64,000 nucleotides of DNA from Aved-18 sp964606665 (GCA_964606665.1 CAZSHS010000001.1:1-64000); one strand, 5' to 3'; positions 42,309 to 52,614 are shown, counted from the stretch's first letter. Program-made: numbers and translations. The notes: a model not told the origin generated them from the letters alone.

Positions 42309-43346
42309 TTATTTTTTCAAGTCCAATTCTCTAAGTTTAGTTTCCATTATCTTGTTGCAATTGGGAAAGTGCGCCTTCACTTGAGTTGCGATGTCACCGC
42401 GGGCACGATCTGTGTATCCACCAAATTTAGCGTTAAACAATTCGGCGAATGTTTCGGACGGACCGCCATCCCCCGACTGTAAATAGTAATCAAATTTTTT
42501 GTGCAACTCAGATGGAACGCGAGCCGCTTCCAATCTGTAAGTGTGCTTAAACTCTTCAGAGTCGGAAATGTCGAGGCAGTGATCGAATGCATGACCAAGT
42601 TCGTGTCTTATCACGCCCACCGCATCTGATGCATCTTCTATTTCACCGGTGGTTCTATCTGTGACATATTGTGAAACCACAACTTCGGTGCCGCGACAAA
42701 AAGCGGGACTGTTAGCCCAACTTGTACCTTCGTCCCACCCGCGAGGTCTTGTGTTCTGTATGCGGAAGTCATCTTCTATCACTGAGGGATAAATACTTAT
42801 TTTGGCGCGATTTTCACAAAGTGCGCGCAAGACTGACACAGGAAGTGCCGCAAGCAGTTGTTTTATTTCAGATATATAAGATGCAGAAACGGCGGGTAAT
42901 TTGCCGCGTGGTTTGTTTACCACTACTAATTTATTGATGAAATAGTCGGGCGAGTCATTCTTGGCGCCTTCGGATTTTACAGTCTTGATACCAGAGGTAG
43001 AGCTTGATGTGGAGCTGAAATTCGATGAGTAATTGCGGCCATTCTGTTTGAGAAAAACGCTCGCTAGTATTGCTTCTTTGCTATTTGGAAAAGTGTCTAC
43101 TAACAGCTTAAAAGTTTTGAAAGCGTCTTCTTTTCTGCCGTCTAGGTATAAGCAGTATCCGGCATAATAAAATGCTTTGGGGTTTTTGGGCTCGGAAGCG
43201 ATTGCATTGAGAAAGAAAAGAGAGGCTTCTTTATATTTTTTTGTTTGAAAATTGGCCATACCTAGCTTGTATTCGTTTGAAGTCTGAGCCAGAGCTGGTG
43301 CCGAAATCAGAGACAGAATCCAGCATAAAGCAATGATACTTTTCAT
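42309..43346 (-). CDS. Secreted TPR protein with intact HELGH gluzincin-like metallopeptidase domain
   Basis: The 345-residue protein has a signal peptide (cleavage ALA-Q at residue 20), TPRs (about 24-105), a Ser-rich linker (about 106-125) and a C-terminal domain (about 135-345). That domain carries HELGH (248-252), an aspartate-rich follow-on FDHCLDISDSEEF, and PSETFAELFNA (ETFAE 298-302), a third-ligand Glu about 50 residues after HExxH, as in gluzincins. It is the best-preserved member of a three-protein family in this window. Its ATG overlaps the stop of the upstream GT4 gene (TAATG). It probably cuts or binds protein or peptide outside the cell membrane. Confidence 0.75.
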   Translation of the reverse strand: MKSIIALCWILSLISAPALAQTSNEYKLGMANFQTKKYKEASLFFLNAIASEPKNPKAFYYAGYCLYLDGRKEDAFKTFKLLVDTFPNSKEAILASVFLKQNGRNYSSNFSSTSSSTSGIKTVKSEGAKNDSPDYFINKLVVVNKPRGKLPAVSASYISEIKQLLAALPVSVLRALCENRAKISIYPSVIEDDFRIQNTRPRGWDEGTSWANSPAFCRGTEVVVSQYVTDRTTGEIEDASDAVGVIRHELGHAFDHCLDISDSEEFKHTYRLEAARVPSELHKKFDYYLQSGDGGPSETFAELFNAKFGGYTDRARGDIATQVKAHFPNCNKIMETKLRELDLKK

Positions 43347-44866
43347 TAGATGATTAATCCAGGGTCGACTTGTTTGCTTGCAGTTTCCATTTTGAGCCAG
43401 GTCTCAAATTTATTGAGCGGATCTATTTTGTGTCCAGTGGCGGTGCCAATTGCACCGGTGAATTTTAGTGCGGTTTTAGCTAAAAATAAGCGCGGACGAT
43501 AGCGCATAATTCTGTACCAGTGTCTGGCGCGAAAACGCCATGAATACTGATACAACGTATCGTAAATCATAGTGTCAAACGCAGAAAGCATAAAGACGGT
43601 GTCTTGCAGAACTTTGGCTGGTGGCTTTATATATAACTGTGAGCGCGAGCGCTCAGCATGTCTTTGTTGAGCTAACTTATAAAGCTGACAAGTTTGATCT
43701 GCCACCACTTTGCGATCAAAATTAGCAAGCACATGTTTGCGTGCATTGCGTCCAAGTTGCAGTCTGTAGTCAGTATCTTGAATTAAGTGAGTGATGGCAC
43801 TGGCAAGAGCGGACTCGTCCTTTGGTGCGATAGCTATGCCTGATTCGCCATTAACAAAATATTCGGCCGTGCCACCGCCGGTGGTTGCAACTACTGGTCG
43901 CCCGCAAGACATTGCTTCTAGGCATGTATAAGGTGAATTGTCGTAAACAGATGGAATGACGCAGATATCGGCAGATCTGTAATACCCCGGAAGATCTGTT
44001 AGCGGCACACGCGGTATGAATTTAACGTATTGTTTGATTTCGTGTTTGGCAATAATTGCTTTTAATTCGTCTAAGACAGATTTCTGCCCGCTTGCGTTTT
44101 TTGTATCGTCGCCAATGATGACGAACTCCACGTTTTTGTGACGCATAACAATTTCTGGAATTGCTTTCACCAGATAATGAATGCCTTTGCGCTCCTCGAG
44201 TCGCCCAACAAAAAGCACGCGTATCTTGCCTTCATTGGCAAGATGTGTCACGCCTTCGTCTGAAAATTCTGAAGCGCTTATTGGATTTCGCACTATGTGA
44301 ATATCTTTGACATCGTAATTTAAGTCGTTTGCCACAAACTCCGCCAGGTCTCGGGATGGCGAACTTAAAACTCCTGCACCAAGCATGGCAATGCGCTCTA
44401 CGCCTGCAACAAATTCGTGATCGAAAGAAGGGGTGACGTTGTGCAGGCGCTCGGCAATAAACTTAGAGTGAGGTGTATAGAGCCTTATGAGCAACGGCAG
44501 TGCTTTGGTAATCGAAGGAAAGAAACCTTCGGCTAAAAGTTCGGGAGTGTCAACAACGTCGAAGGGTTGCTCGCTGTGTAGAAGAAAGAATTTACGCCAC
44601 AATGCGGTGCTGGTCATAAGCACGTAGCGACTATATGGCATGCAAAGTGAAATGGTACCAAGGCGCTTACCGAGCCATTCTTGCTTGACTCTGTGAACGG
44701 GAATTCCTTCGTCGTCAACTAATTTGTCTTCGTCTTTGGAGAGAGAGACTACGACCACGTCGTGCCCGATTTCTTTCAATCCATGCGCCAGGTGACGAGT
44801 GAAGGTGGCAATGCCTCCCCAGCCGGTTTCGGGCGGATATTCTCTAGAAATTAGACAGATGCGCAT
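43346..44866 (-). CDS. Glycosyltransferase family 4 (group 1)
   Basis: The 506-residue GT-B enzyme opens with ISREYPPETGWGGIATFTRHLAHGL, the donor-domain entry RNPISASEF, FVGRLEERKGIHYLVKAI, and the donor loop SVYDNSPYTCLEAMSCGRPVVATTGGGTAEYF. In the EX7E motif the first Glu is Asp. A long C-terminal extension (about 400-506) is helical and not usual for the family. It makes a glycosidic bond with retention in a surface polysaccharide pathway. It follows another GT4 gene by 52 bp and shares a TAATG overlap with the metallopeptidase gene. Confidence 0.88.
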   Translation of the reverse strand: MRICLISREYPPETGWGGIATFTRHLAHGLKEIGHDVVVVSLSKDEDKLVDDEGIPVHRVKQEWLGKRLGTISLCMPYSRYVLMTSTALWRKFFLLHSEQPFDVVDTPELLAEGFFPSITKALPLLIRLYTPHSKFIAERLHNVTPSFDHEFVAGVERIAMLGAGVLSSPSRDLAEFVANDLNYDVKDIHIVRNPISASEFSDEGVTHLANEGKIRVLFVGRLEERKGIHYLVKAIPEIVMRHKNVEFVIIGDDTKNASGQKSVLDELKAIIAKHEIKQYVKFIPRVPLTDLPGYYRSADICVIPSVYDNSPYTCLEAMSCGRPVVATTGGGTAEYFVNGESGIAIAPKDESALASAITHLIQDTDYRLQLGRNARKHVLANFDRKVVADQTCQLYKLAQQRHAERSRSQLYIKPPAKVLQDTVFMLSAFDTMIYDTLYQYSWRFRARHWYRIMRYRPRLFLAKTALKFTGAIGTATGHKIDPLNKFETWLKMETASKQVDPGLII

Positions 44867-44918
44867 GGTTCAAACTCTTCTTGGGGCTTGATCATAAAAC
44901 CTGGTTATGATTTTCGTC

Positions 44919-46307
44919 TTAAATATGTTTATAGACTTTTTTATAGACTGCTTCTAAATCGTCCACCATTACCGATATCGACCTTTGTGGACCAATATTG
45001 GCGCGGAATTTGCTTAATAAATCGGGCTGGTCAATAAGCAGTTGTAATTTCTCTGCCAGATCTTTGTCGTCTCTCACTTTGAAAACGAAGCCGTCTTTGC
45101 CGTGGTTGATAAGTTCGGACATACCGCCTAAATCTGAGGCGATTAGTGGAGTTTTTGTGGTTAGTGCCGATTGCATTACAAGTGGTGTATTTTCGTACCA
45201 GATTGAGGGAACTACAAGCACATCTAAGCCTGCTAGGACCTCGCCAAAGAGATCGTTGTGGAATGCGCCCATGAAATGCACGCGCGAGCTGCTTTGCTGG
45301 TCAGAGCTTGCAAGGTCTTTGAGATATTTTGAATATTCAACGAATTGTTGGGTAGAACCATAGATTTTGAGTTGTGGCGATTTGTCTGGTGACAGTCTTT
45401 GAAACGCTTTTATGAGTATGTCTACGCCTTTGTGGTCAAAGAGCGTGCCAACATAGCCTATGCGAAGCGCTTCGCTTGGCGTTTTTTCTTGATGATTTAT
45501 TAGTTTGGATTGGTCTATACCAAATTGAATATGGTTTATCAGTTCTTCGTTAATACCATTTTTGGTGAATAATCTTTTCATCAATAGAGTGGGAACTGTG
45601 ATGGCGTCAGCCGAATTGGCGATATCTTTTAAGTAAGCTGGACGGTCTACTGTGGCTTTTACTGCCGCTGGAAACTTGTAAACACTATAGGCAGTTTGAA
45701 GTGCAGTCTTGCCCAGGGCTGACTTGCTAAGAGCACCATTCAGAGCCGGAACTCGACGCGATATTGCTTCTGAAATTTGATCCGCTGGTGGTATCAATTG
45801 TGGTGTATAACAAGTTAAGCAGTTTGTGGCACCAGGTCCTGGTCCTTCGCAGACACTGTTGTCTGGACGCTTAAGTTGCACTATAGGGCAAATGAACCAG
45901 AAGTCGGTAGGCGATAAAACTACAGGCAATTTCTTTTTTTTGCTCACCGAAATAATAGTACCTGAGAGATTTTGTGCATGCATCACATGCACCATATCTG
46001 GTTTGAAATTTTCTATAATTTTGGCGAAGTGTTTTCCCATCTCGGGGTGATCGTATTCATGTCTAAATGTGTAGCCGCGCAGACGAAGCGCTTCTCCAAT
46101 AGAATGAACTTTTACGCCTTCGTATTCATATTCTACAAAATCGGGACCGGCAGCATGACGTGCATCAATGTCGGGAGGCGATGCAGTTACTACTAAGATT
46201 TCGTGCCCACGCGAGATTAGCTCCTTTGCAATTTTCAAAGTGAGCACTTCTGTTCCCGCTTTGTGATCGGGAAAGAACTTATGAACAGTCATTAGAATGC
46301 GCGACAC
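44919..46307 (-). CDS. Glycosyltransferase family 4
   Basis: The 462-residue GT-B protein starts with MTVHKFFPDHKAGTEVLTLKIA, has a His-containing VHVMHAQNLSGT segment, a Cys-rich insertion (about 145-170; CPIV...CEGPGPGATNCLTCYTP), then RIGYVGTLFDHKGVDILIKAF, and the donor region SIWYENTPLVMQSALTTKTPLIASDLGGMSELI. The EX7E motif is E-then-Ser at the second position, which is atypical. It probably acts in the same surface-glycan pathway as the neighbouring GT4. The cysteine insertion with four Cys may bind zinc or be structural. Confidence 0.86.
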   Translation of the reverse strand: MSRILMTVHKFFPDHKAGTEVLTLKIAKELISRGHEILVVTASPPDIDARHAAGPDFVEYEYEGVKVHSIGEALRLRGYTFRHEYDHPEMGKHFAKIIENFKPDMVHVMHAQNLSGTIISVSKKKKLPVVLSPTDFWFICPIVQLKRPDNSVCEGPGPGATNCLTCYTPQLIPPADQISEAISRRVPALNGALSKSALGKTALQTAYSVYKFPAAVKATVDRPAYLKDIANSADAITVPTLLMKRLFTKNGINEELINHIQFGIDQSKLINHQEKTPSEALRIGYVGTLFDHKGVDILIKAFQRLSPDKSPQLKIYGSTQQFVEYSKYLKDLASSDQQSSSRVHFMGAFHNDLFGEVLAGLDVLVVPSIWYENTPLVMQSALTTKTPLIASDLGGMSELINHGKDGFVFKVRDDKDLAEKLQLLIDQPDLLSKFRANIGPQRSISVMVDDLEAVYKKVYKHI

Positions 46308-46349
46308 GACTATAGCTTAACACATTGAGATGAGTGGGCTATTTTGTCT

Positions 46350-47435
46350 CTACCACTCGCTGCCGAATGTAGAACCGGGATCGAAAGCTTTGATGCCCGC
46401 CGATGTGCAACGCAAACAGCCAGCGCCTTCGTACTCTTGTTTGCAAACTTCGCATACACTTTTTGCGAATTTAGAATAATCTTTGCGCCTTGCAGCAGCG
46501 GCTTTGGCCGCCGAGTCGGGTACCGGGTCGCCTAACGGTGCTTGTTGTACAGGCGCTTGGGAAGCACTGATTGGAGCTTGCTGTGCTTGCTGATTTTGTG
46601 GCGGAATAGAAATCTGCCTAAAATGTCCCTGACTTGCCGCTTGAGGTTGAGCCTGCGACTGTGCCTGGGGCTGTTGCTGTTGCTGTTGCATGTTTTGTTG
46701 TTGGGTGGCGTACGCACCAGACTGCGTCTGGGGTTGTGGTGCCCATTGGTTTTGAGCGCCTGAAGCTTGTTGCTGCTGTTGCTGTGCTTGTTGTTGCTGT
46801 TGTGGAACGGGGTAAGCACCAGATTGTGCCTGCGCTTGCTGATATTGCTGTTGCTGATGTTGCTGAGCTTGAGGCTGTTGTTGCATTTGCTGCTGCGGAA
46901 CAGGATATGCGCCAGACTGCGCTTGTGCCTGCATCGCTGCAACCGGCGAAGGTGCCGGTGGTGCTGGTGGGTCAAGATAAAGACGCTTTATTTGCTCTGC
47001 TTCTGGAATGCGATTCATCCACTTGAGCAGTTCGTACAAATTCTTACCCAGAGTCGCTATCTCTGGATTTTCACGCGGCAGATGCAGGGCGAAAATGCGC
47101 AAGCATTCACGCGCCATGTCTACAACCTTCTCGTACTGTTTCAGTTGATAGGTTGAAGCAATAATATTTTTAATGGTCTTGGCTACTTCGATGTTGTTGG
47201 AGCCCAGAAGCTGTACTTTTGCTTGGGCGCAATAATAATAAATCTCGCTGGCTTGCTGGTGTTTGGCCTGCATAAAACACAGCCAACCGAGCAAATCAAG
47301 TGACGTGCAGATCTTTTCGAGGTTATTCTCAGCTTTTACCTGATTGTAGGCGCCGTATATTACTTGTTCGGCTTCGGCATAGTTTCTGGTGGCAACCAGA
47401 GCCGAGGCCTGACGGCAAGCTTCATCCCAATCCAT
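46350..47435 (-). CDS. TPR-like protein with glutamine-rich linker and C-terminal zinc ribbon
   Basis: The 361-residue protein has three parts. The first is an N-terminal helical-repeat domain (about 1-135) with tetratricopeptide-like units (MDWDEACRQASALVATRNYAEAEQVIYGAYNQ). Next comes a long low-complexity region (about 160-315) in which Gln, Ala, Ser, Pro and Tyr dominate, including three short SGAYPVPQQQ or SGAY units. Last is a C-terminal zinc-ribbon-like CEVCKQEY...GCLRCTSAG (about 328-345). No signal peptide is seen. Such a protein would be a cytoplasmic adaptor; its partner is unknown. It is a single gene, divergent from the large GT-C gene. Confidence 0.65.
   Translation of the reverse strand: MDWDEACRQASALVATRNYAEAEQVIYGAYNQVKAENNLEKICTSLDLLGWLCFMQAKHQQASEIYYYCAQAKVQLLGSNNIEVAKTIKNIIASTYQLKQYEKVVDMARECLRIFALHLPRENPEIATLGKNLYELLKWMNRIPEAEQIKRLYLDPPAPPAPSPVAAMQAQAQSGAYPVPQQQMQQQPQAQQHQQQQYQQAQAQSGAYPVPQQQQQAQQQQQQASGAQNQWAPQPQTQSGAYATQQQNMQQQQQQPQAQSQAQPQAASQGHFRQISIPPQNQQAQQAPISASQAPVQQAPLGDPVPDSAAKAAAARRKDYSKFAKSVCEVCKQEYEGAGCLRCTSAGIKAFDPGSTFGSEW
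46595..46930. repeat. Low-complexity CAG/CAA-type tract
   Basis: This is the coding tract of the glutamine-rich linker of the TPR/zinc-ribbon gene. On the plus strand it is rich in TTG and CTG triplets (TTGCTGTTGCTG). Several short imperfect repeats with the same Ser-Gly-Ala-Tyr coding block occur. It probably varies in length between strains. Confidence 0.7.
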
Positions 47436-47667
47436 ACCGATTCCGGCTTTCTCCCCTTCTATCCCAACGACAGAATCTGCTATCTAAATTTAATAGTCGC
47501 GTCTAACAAATATCTACCATCATTATTTGCATTTCAAGCAAGTCAGAAATTATCGACTGTTCCCGCCTGGTTGAGGGTTCTCAAGCGTCCGGTTGGGGTT
47601 TTTGGGCGTCGTAACCTTAAGGATAGTCAAGGTCGGGGCGTTCGACTTGGTAAATACTTCAATTATT

Positions 47668-50247
47668 GTGGCGGTAAAAGCAAAACTCGAATGGTTCCTA
47701 TTTGCAGGGCTTATCGCCTTAGTGGTAAGGCTCTGGTTTTGTTTTATTGATGGACACATTCCAAGTGTTTACTCGTGTGACGCTTCGGAGTATTTGCGTG
47801 ACGCTCAGTACCTGGAAAAGGTCAGCCACTTCTCTTTTGATTTCTGGAGCGATGCACTTAAGGTGCTCGTAGGCGTGGCATGCCCTGAAGAGGTAGCCCA
47901 GATCAAAGAGAAGATGTCCATTCTCATGCCTCTGGTCAAACAGTCTGGATTCGTTTTTCCGTTTTTCATTTATTTAAGTCATGTTGTGTTTGCAGCACCT
48001 ATAGATTACGGTAGCTGGTGGGCGCCAATTCTTATTCAAACAGTGATGAGTGCTTTTACTTGCACACTTATAGGATTGTGTGCGAAATACGCCTTTGGTT
48101 ATAGAGCTGGTCTTTGGGCAGCTTTTCTAAGTGCCTTCTACCCGGGATTTATTGTAAACACAGTCAGGCTTTATTCTGAGATGTTTGCCTGTTTCTTCAT
48201 GTGTATTTCTTTCTATTGTCTGACTCGCATTTCGAAGCAAGCTAGTTGGAAAAACTTTCTTTTGCTGGGCTTTTGTCTTGCTGTGATGCAGGTAGCGCGC
48301 TCGCCTCTTGTGATGATTGCCATTTTGAGTTTGCTTTACGTTTTATGGATTAAAAGACGTGAACTGAAACCAGGACCTGTTTTCTGGAAGCAATTAGGCG
48401 GACTTTTACTTGGTGCATCGCTCGTGTTTTCGCTTTCGCTTAGCGTACAAAAATTGACCACAGGCAAAGCTTCACTCGTTACGGACAGGGTGGGAAGTTA
48501 CAACTTGTCTACTGGACTGAACTTAAATGATAAAGGCTGGCTTGCCTATCCATATCCCGATTTGACAGGGATTGAATCGATCAAATTTTCGCAAATAATT
48601 TCTGATCGACTGAAAAATCCCAAGCAGTTCTTTCAATTGATGATGGACAAACCACCTCGACTTTTGAAATTTCACTGGAATGACTTTAGAGTAAAAATCG
48701 GACCGATAGACAATCAGATTCAAGTGATCGTGCATCAAGCTTTGATGCTACTGGCCTGCCTTGGAATATGTCTTGGGCTATTTGCTAAACCAAATATTGA
48801 AGAGCGAGCACTCGATTTTAGGCTGTTTTTGCTCGTTTGTGCGCTGTCTCATTCTATCTTTGCGTTGTTTATAACAGTCCCTCGTTACGCACTGACTGCG
48901 ATACCAGAACTTCTTGTCTTTGCCGGATTTGGCGCTGCATTTTTGAGTGAGCGAATATTTCAAATGGGTAGACGTAGAAGTGCTCTGATTATGTGTTTTG
49001 CTCTAGTTTTGATTTTAGTGTTAAGTCAATTGAATTTGAGCTTGTCACTTGGCTCGTTGGCTCAGTCTCTATTGAAGGCGGCTCTGGGAGCGGGATTATT
49101 TATTTGGCTTTGTGTGTGGCTCAAGCAGCAAACTTTTGTCGAAACAAAAATGGCTTGTCTAACTACATTTTTGATGGGCGTACTTTTCACGTTTTGTTGG
49201 GCATGGCCAGCGTATGCGCATGGTCGCGCGAATGAATTTGTAGAGACTTCGACCAGCCCCAACCTTTATACATGGCTGCCGTCTAAAGCCTCGAAACAAA
49301 ACGGTTATTACTTGTTGCTTGATTGTAAAAGCTGGAATGAAGTTTCTCAAGGCGTCAAACTAAAAATCGGTGATAAAAATATCGATGGTCCGCTAATTCC
49401 ACTTCTGCCATTCTTGCAAAACTTTGATGACTACAAGCAGAATTCGGACAAATCACTGTATTTAGAATTTGAGTATATTTTTACCGCACTTGCTAGAGCA
49501 TCTAATATTTCACTCTTGGATTTGAGGCAATGGTTTGTTTTTCCTCTTCCAAGCGAATTGATGGAAAGCAGAGATGAAGCGAATAAGGTGAAAATTTTAA
49601 TTGAACCAAAGAATAGAGATCGGTTCACTACCTATGGTGCTTTGACCGTAGCTGACAAGCCTAAAATCATTCCCAGTCTATTCAGATCGTCATGGGAGAA
49701 AGCCTTTTACGGTGTCGAAAATGTGAATGGATTCAGCGATTCGCGATACGAAGAAAAGATTTTAGTCGAGCAATCACAGCAGAACAAAAATCTACATGTA
49801 TTGGAGATTCCCAACCAGAGTATTCAGCCCCTGACACCGATTAAGCGTGCCAGCTCAAATACATCCGACTGTATAATGAAAGATTTGCCCTCGTATGATA
49901 AATCGTCGAATTGGATAATTATATGGCGTGGTGAAATAGAATATGGTGGAAAACAAGCCAAAGTGCGACCAGTGGAATTGACAGCTTCAGTAATTGCCAG
50001 AGATGATAAAGGCAATGAATTTAACTATGTTTCCCCGTGGATTCCATCGCAACTGACTTTGGACCCTGGAGTGAATAAATACGAGTTTGCTTTTCCTCTC
50101 AAGCCATCGAGCATACCAGTTAAGATAGATCGAATTGAAATAAAAGATTCCAAATTGAAGTTTGGTAGCGATGCATTGAAAAATACCGCAATTGAAATCG
50201 TCGATTCAATACCTTTTCCTGATAAATCAAATTATCGGGTGTTTTAA
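47668..50247 (+). CDS. Large GT-C-type membrane glycosyltransferase-like protein
   Basis: The protein has about 860 residues with roughly a dozen hydrophobic segments in the first 530 (FAGLIALVVRLWFCF, then an early loop with Asp-rich PSVYSCDASEYLRDAQYL, an Asp-containing GT-C signature), and a long soluble C-terminus (about 535-860) of beta-rich character (VRPVELTASVIARD, VNKYEFAFPL). It probably uses polyprenyl-linked sugar to decorate an extracytoplasmic glycan or protein. The start is uncertain: TTG 47593 and TTG 47647 are in frame; I chose GTG 47668 just before the first helix. Its stop is immediately followed by the next GT-C gene. Confidence 0.68.
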   Translation: MAVKAKLEWFLFAGLIALVVRLWFCFIDGHIPSVYSCDASEYLRDAQYLEKVSHFSFDFWSDALKVLVGVACPEEVAQIKEKMSILMPLVKQSGFVFPFFIYLSHVVFAAPIDYGSWWAPILIQTVMSAFTCTLIGLCAKYAFGYRAGLWAAFLSAFYPGFIVNTVRLYSEMFACFFMCISFYCLTRISKQASWKNFLLLGFCLAVMQVARSPLVMIAILSLLYVLWIKRRELKPGPVFWKQLGGLLLGASLVFSLSLSVQKLTTGKASLVTDRVGSYNLSTGLNLNDKGWLAYPYPDLTGIESIKFSQIISDRLKNPKQFFQLMMDKPPRLLKFHWNDFRVKIGPIDNQIQVIVHQALMLLACLGICLGLFAKPNIEERALDFRLFLLVCALSHSIFALFITVPRYALTAIPELLVFAGFGAAFLSERIFQMGRRRSALIMCFALVLILVLSQLNLSLSLGSLAQSLLKAALGAGLFIWLCVWLKQQTFVETKMACLTTFLMGVLFTFCWAWPAYAHGRANEFVETSTSPNLYTWLPSKASKQNGYYLLLDCKSWNEVSQGVKLKIGDKNIDGPLIPLLPFLQNFDDYKQNSDKSLYLEFEYIFTALARASNISLLDLRQWFVFPLPSELMESRDEANKVKILIEPKNRDRFTTYGALTVADKPKIIPSLFRSSWEKAFYGVENVNGFSDSRYEEKILVEQSQQNKNLHVLEIPNQSIQPLTPIKRASSNTSDCIMKDLPSYDKSSNWIIIWRGEIEYGGKQAKVRPVELTASVIARDDKGNEFNYVSPWIPSQLTLDPGVNKYEFAFPLKPSSIPVKIDRIEIKDSKLKFGSDALKNTAIEIVDSIPFPDKSNYRVF

Positions 50248-52614
50248 ATGAAAGCATCTGAGAAGTTTGTGAAAGTGTTGGCGAACAAATGGTTGCATCT
50301 GGCAATCCTGTTCATCGTCATTTTTGTCTGCTATGGTCGCACTTTAGGATCGTATTTTATTGCCGATGACTTTGGCGAAATTAGATACGTAGCCAAAATC
50401 GCTGAGGGCGATTGGGGCCGTTTCTGGAGTAATTTCACTGGCAACTTTATGCAGATACACACTATGGCGGTGTATCGACCCTGGCTTTTGATCACGCTTG
50501 TGGTCGATTATTTTATTTGGGGCACAAACGCATTTGGATACTATTTAACGAACTATGCCCACTATTTAATTTGTGTGGGACTTATATATTGGCTAGTGAT
50601 GCGCCTGACAGACTATTGGGGTGCAACCAGGTCTAAACTCTGTGCATTTTTTTCTGCTCTGATTTTTGCACTCAGTCCGCTGCACCCAGAGAGCGTTTCC
50701 TGGGTTGTTGGTCGAGTCGATATAGTTTGCCTGGCTTATTTTCTTGCCAGTCTTTTGAGCTTGCATTTTTGGTTGAAAGCCTCAGGGGATAAAAAGCTTT
50801 CAACTATCACTTTTACAATTAGCTGTGTTTGTTTTTGGATTGCAATTTTTACCAAAGAAATGGCGATTGGTTTGCCTGTTCTTGCTGTAGCTATGACCTT
50901 CTTGTGGGGCGACAAAAATCAACTCAAGAAAGTATTGGTTACATTTGGCGGATTTACAGTTTTGTATTTTATTATTCGTTATCTAGCTTTGGGCACCATT
51001 GGTGGTGGTTATACCGGAAGTATAGGTTCTAACCAATTAGCAGATTTGATTTCAAAATGGACAGACACAGGCACTTTGTCTCGTATTTTTTTTCCTATCA
51101 AAACCAGTTATGGAAATTCGCTTGAAGGCATTCGAGCTATTTTAAACTCGACTTATATTTTGATTGCCTTTGTATGTGGCTTGCGATTGTTTTTGCTTAA
51201 TTGGCCACGAAAATGGATGGTCTTTATCGCTCTGTGGCTTGGTGTCGCGCTTGTTCCCATCTATCAGCTCTATGGATTAGGTTTTGATTTAGAGGGCGCA
51301 CGTTTTTTGTTTTTCGCAACTGTGCCACTTTCTATTTTTATGCCGATTTTGATTTTTGCTCCCATCAAAGAACAAAATGCAAAACAGGAATTGCTAGCGC
51401 TTAATAAGAGAGTGGCAGTAGCTGGGCTTCTTGCAATGACCACGCTATCAATTTATTATGGTCAATTGACTTACAAAAATAATAGAAGTTGGATAAATGC
51501 AGGTGCTCAAACAAGAGCTGTGGGTGTTGAGACTAAGGCTCTGGCAGAGAAGGTAGAGCCCGGCAAGCGCGTTTGTGTGATGGGTACTCCTAATGAGCGC
51601 GAAGGCGCGCATATGATTTTGAATGCGATAAGTTTGCTTTTCTATCTGGAACCGCCTTTCTCAAAAGATCTGGAAGGGCGTGTTTGTTCGTTTGGTTCTA
51701 AATATTACGGCGATGACAATAAACTGGATCTTGGATTCTTCAGATATGCATCCAGCTCAGGCTATCCTTTCTATAAGTGGGATTGGAACAAAAAGAAATG
51801 GCAACCAATTCAAGTTGCCGCACCAGTTGAAACTGCTTCGATTCGCAATTTGAACGCAACGCTTGGACTATCTGCTGATAATGATGTGGAGCTTACTTTG
51901 AGCGCACTGAATCTGGTGCCTTTCAGTTATGACTTTTTGGATATAGCGTTATCTCCAACTCAAATCCAGGAGATCGCAGCTCCAGGAAATGGTGCTGTGG
52001 AGCTTGCCTTCAAAGGCAAAAACGCCCAAGAGCGAGTTAAGGTAAAAGTCTTAGACTTTGTTTGCTTGAAAAATAAGTTACGTATTCCTCTTTCTGCATA
52101 CTGGCAGTGGCAAGCATGCGGCAATATCGAACAGATTTTCATACATTTGCCACTACATCGTGTAGATGCAACCAAAGTCGATTTGCTTTCGTATGGGCAA
52201 GCGGCTCCATTAATTGAACTAAGAGAATTACAAACAGACAAGCCCCTTGCCTGGTCGGATTATGGTTCGCATTTTGTGAATAAAAATACCAAGTACCAAG
52301 TTCTTGTCGATGTTCAAACAATGTTGATTGAAAAAGCTCAACCGTTAACGGTTGAGGTTCAAATTACCAAGCCCAATTATTTTTTCGAAAATTCAAGCGG
52401 AGCTCAAAGCGCAGAATCCATGGTCGATGTAAGAATCAAAGCTGCGATAAAAGACGGCAAAGCATCAGTTGAACTCCCCCAATCGCTATTCGACATTGCA
52501 GGTTACAGACAAGCAAGAGCCCGCATCTTAGGTAATGATGGACAACCAATAGAGGCTTATAGTTTTCCATTAACACTTGAAATCGTTGGCGGTGTTAGCA
52601 AAGTCGCCAGGTGA
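50248..52614 (+). CDS. Large GT-C-type membrane glycosyltransferase-like protein
   Basis: The 788-residue protein has about 11 hydrophobic segments. An early extracytoplasmic loop holds YFIADDFGEIRYVA (Asp-Asp motif as in GT-C/PMT-like enzymes) and ESVSWVVGRVD, found in O-mannosyltransferase-like and TMTC-like proteins. A soluble C-terminal half (about 450-788) consists of beta-sandwich-like segments and no catalytic motif. Its ATG is the codon directly after the stop of the preceding GT-C gene. It resembles the shorter protein at 34845. The two large GT-C genes, the following epimerase and GT2 suggest lipid-linked sugar transfer to a surface polymer. Confidence 0.72.
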   Translation: MKASEKFVKVLANKWLHLAILFIVIFVCYGRTLGSYFIADDFGEIRYVAKIAEGDWGRFWSNFTGNFMQIHTMAVYRPWLLITLVVDYFIWGTNAFGYYLTNYAHYLICVGLIYWLVMRLTDYWGATRSKLCAFFSALIFALSPLHPESVSWVVGRVDIVCLAYFLASLLSLHFWLKASGDKKLSTITFTISCVCFWIAIFTKEMAIGLPVLAVAMTFLWGDKNQLKKVLVTFGGFTVLYFIIRYLALGTIGGGYTGSIGSNQLADLISKWTDTGTLSRIFFPIKTSYGNSLEGIRAILNSTYILIAFVCGLRLFLLNWPRKWMVFIALWLGVALVPIYQLYGLGFDLEGARFLFFATVPLSIFMPILIFAPIKEQNAKQELLALNKRVAVAGLLAMTTLSIYYGQLTYKNNRSWINAGAQTRAVGVETKALAEKVEPGKRVCVMGTPNEREGAHMILNAISLLFYLEPPFSKDLEGRVCSFGSKYYGDDNKLDLGFFRYASSSGYPFYKWDWNKKKWQPIQVAAPVETASIRNLNATLGLSADNDVELTLSALNLVPFSYDFLDIALSPTQIQEIAAPGNGAVELAFKGKNAQERVKVKVLDFVCLKNKLRIPLSAYWQWQACGNIEQIFIHLPLHRVDATKVDLLSYGQAAPLIELRELQTDKPLAWSDYGSHFVNKNTKYQVLVDVQTMLIEKAQPLTVEVQITKPNYFFENSSGAQSAESMVDVRIKAAIKDGKASVELPQSLFDIAGYRQARARILGNDGQPIEAYSFPLTLEIVGGVSKVAR

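Noticed and set aside
46532..47156. Long open frames on both strands in the 46.5-47.1 kb region
   Set aside because: They mirror the glutamine-rich low-complexity tract of the TPR/zinc-ribbon gene.
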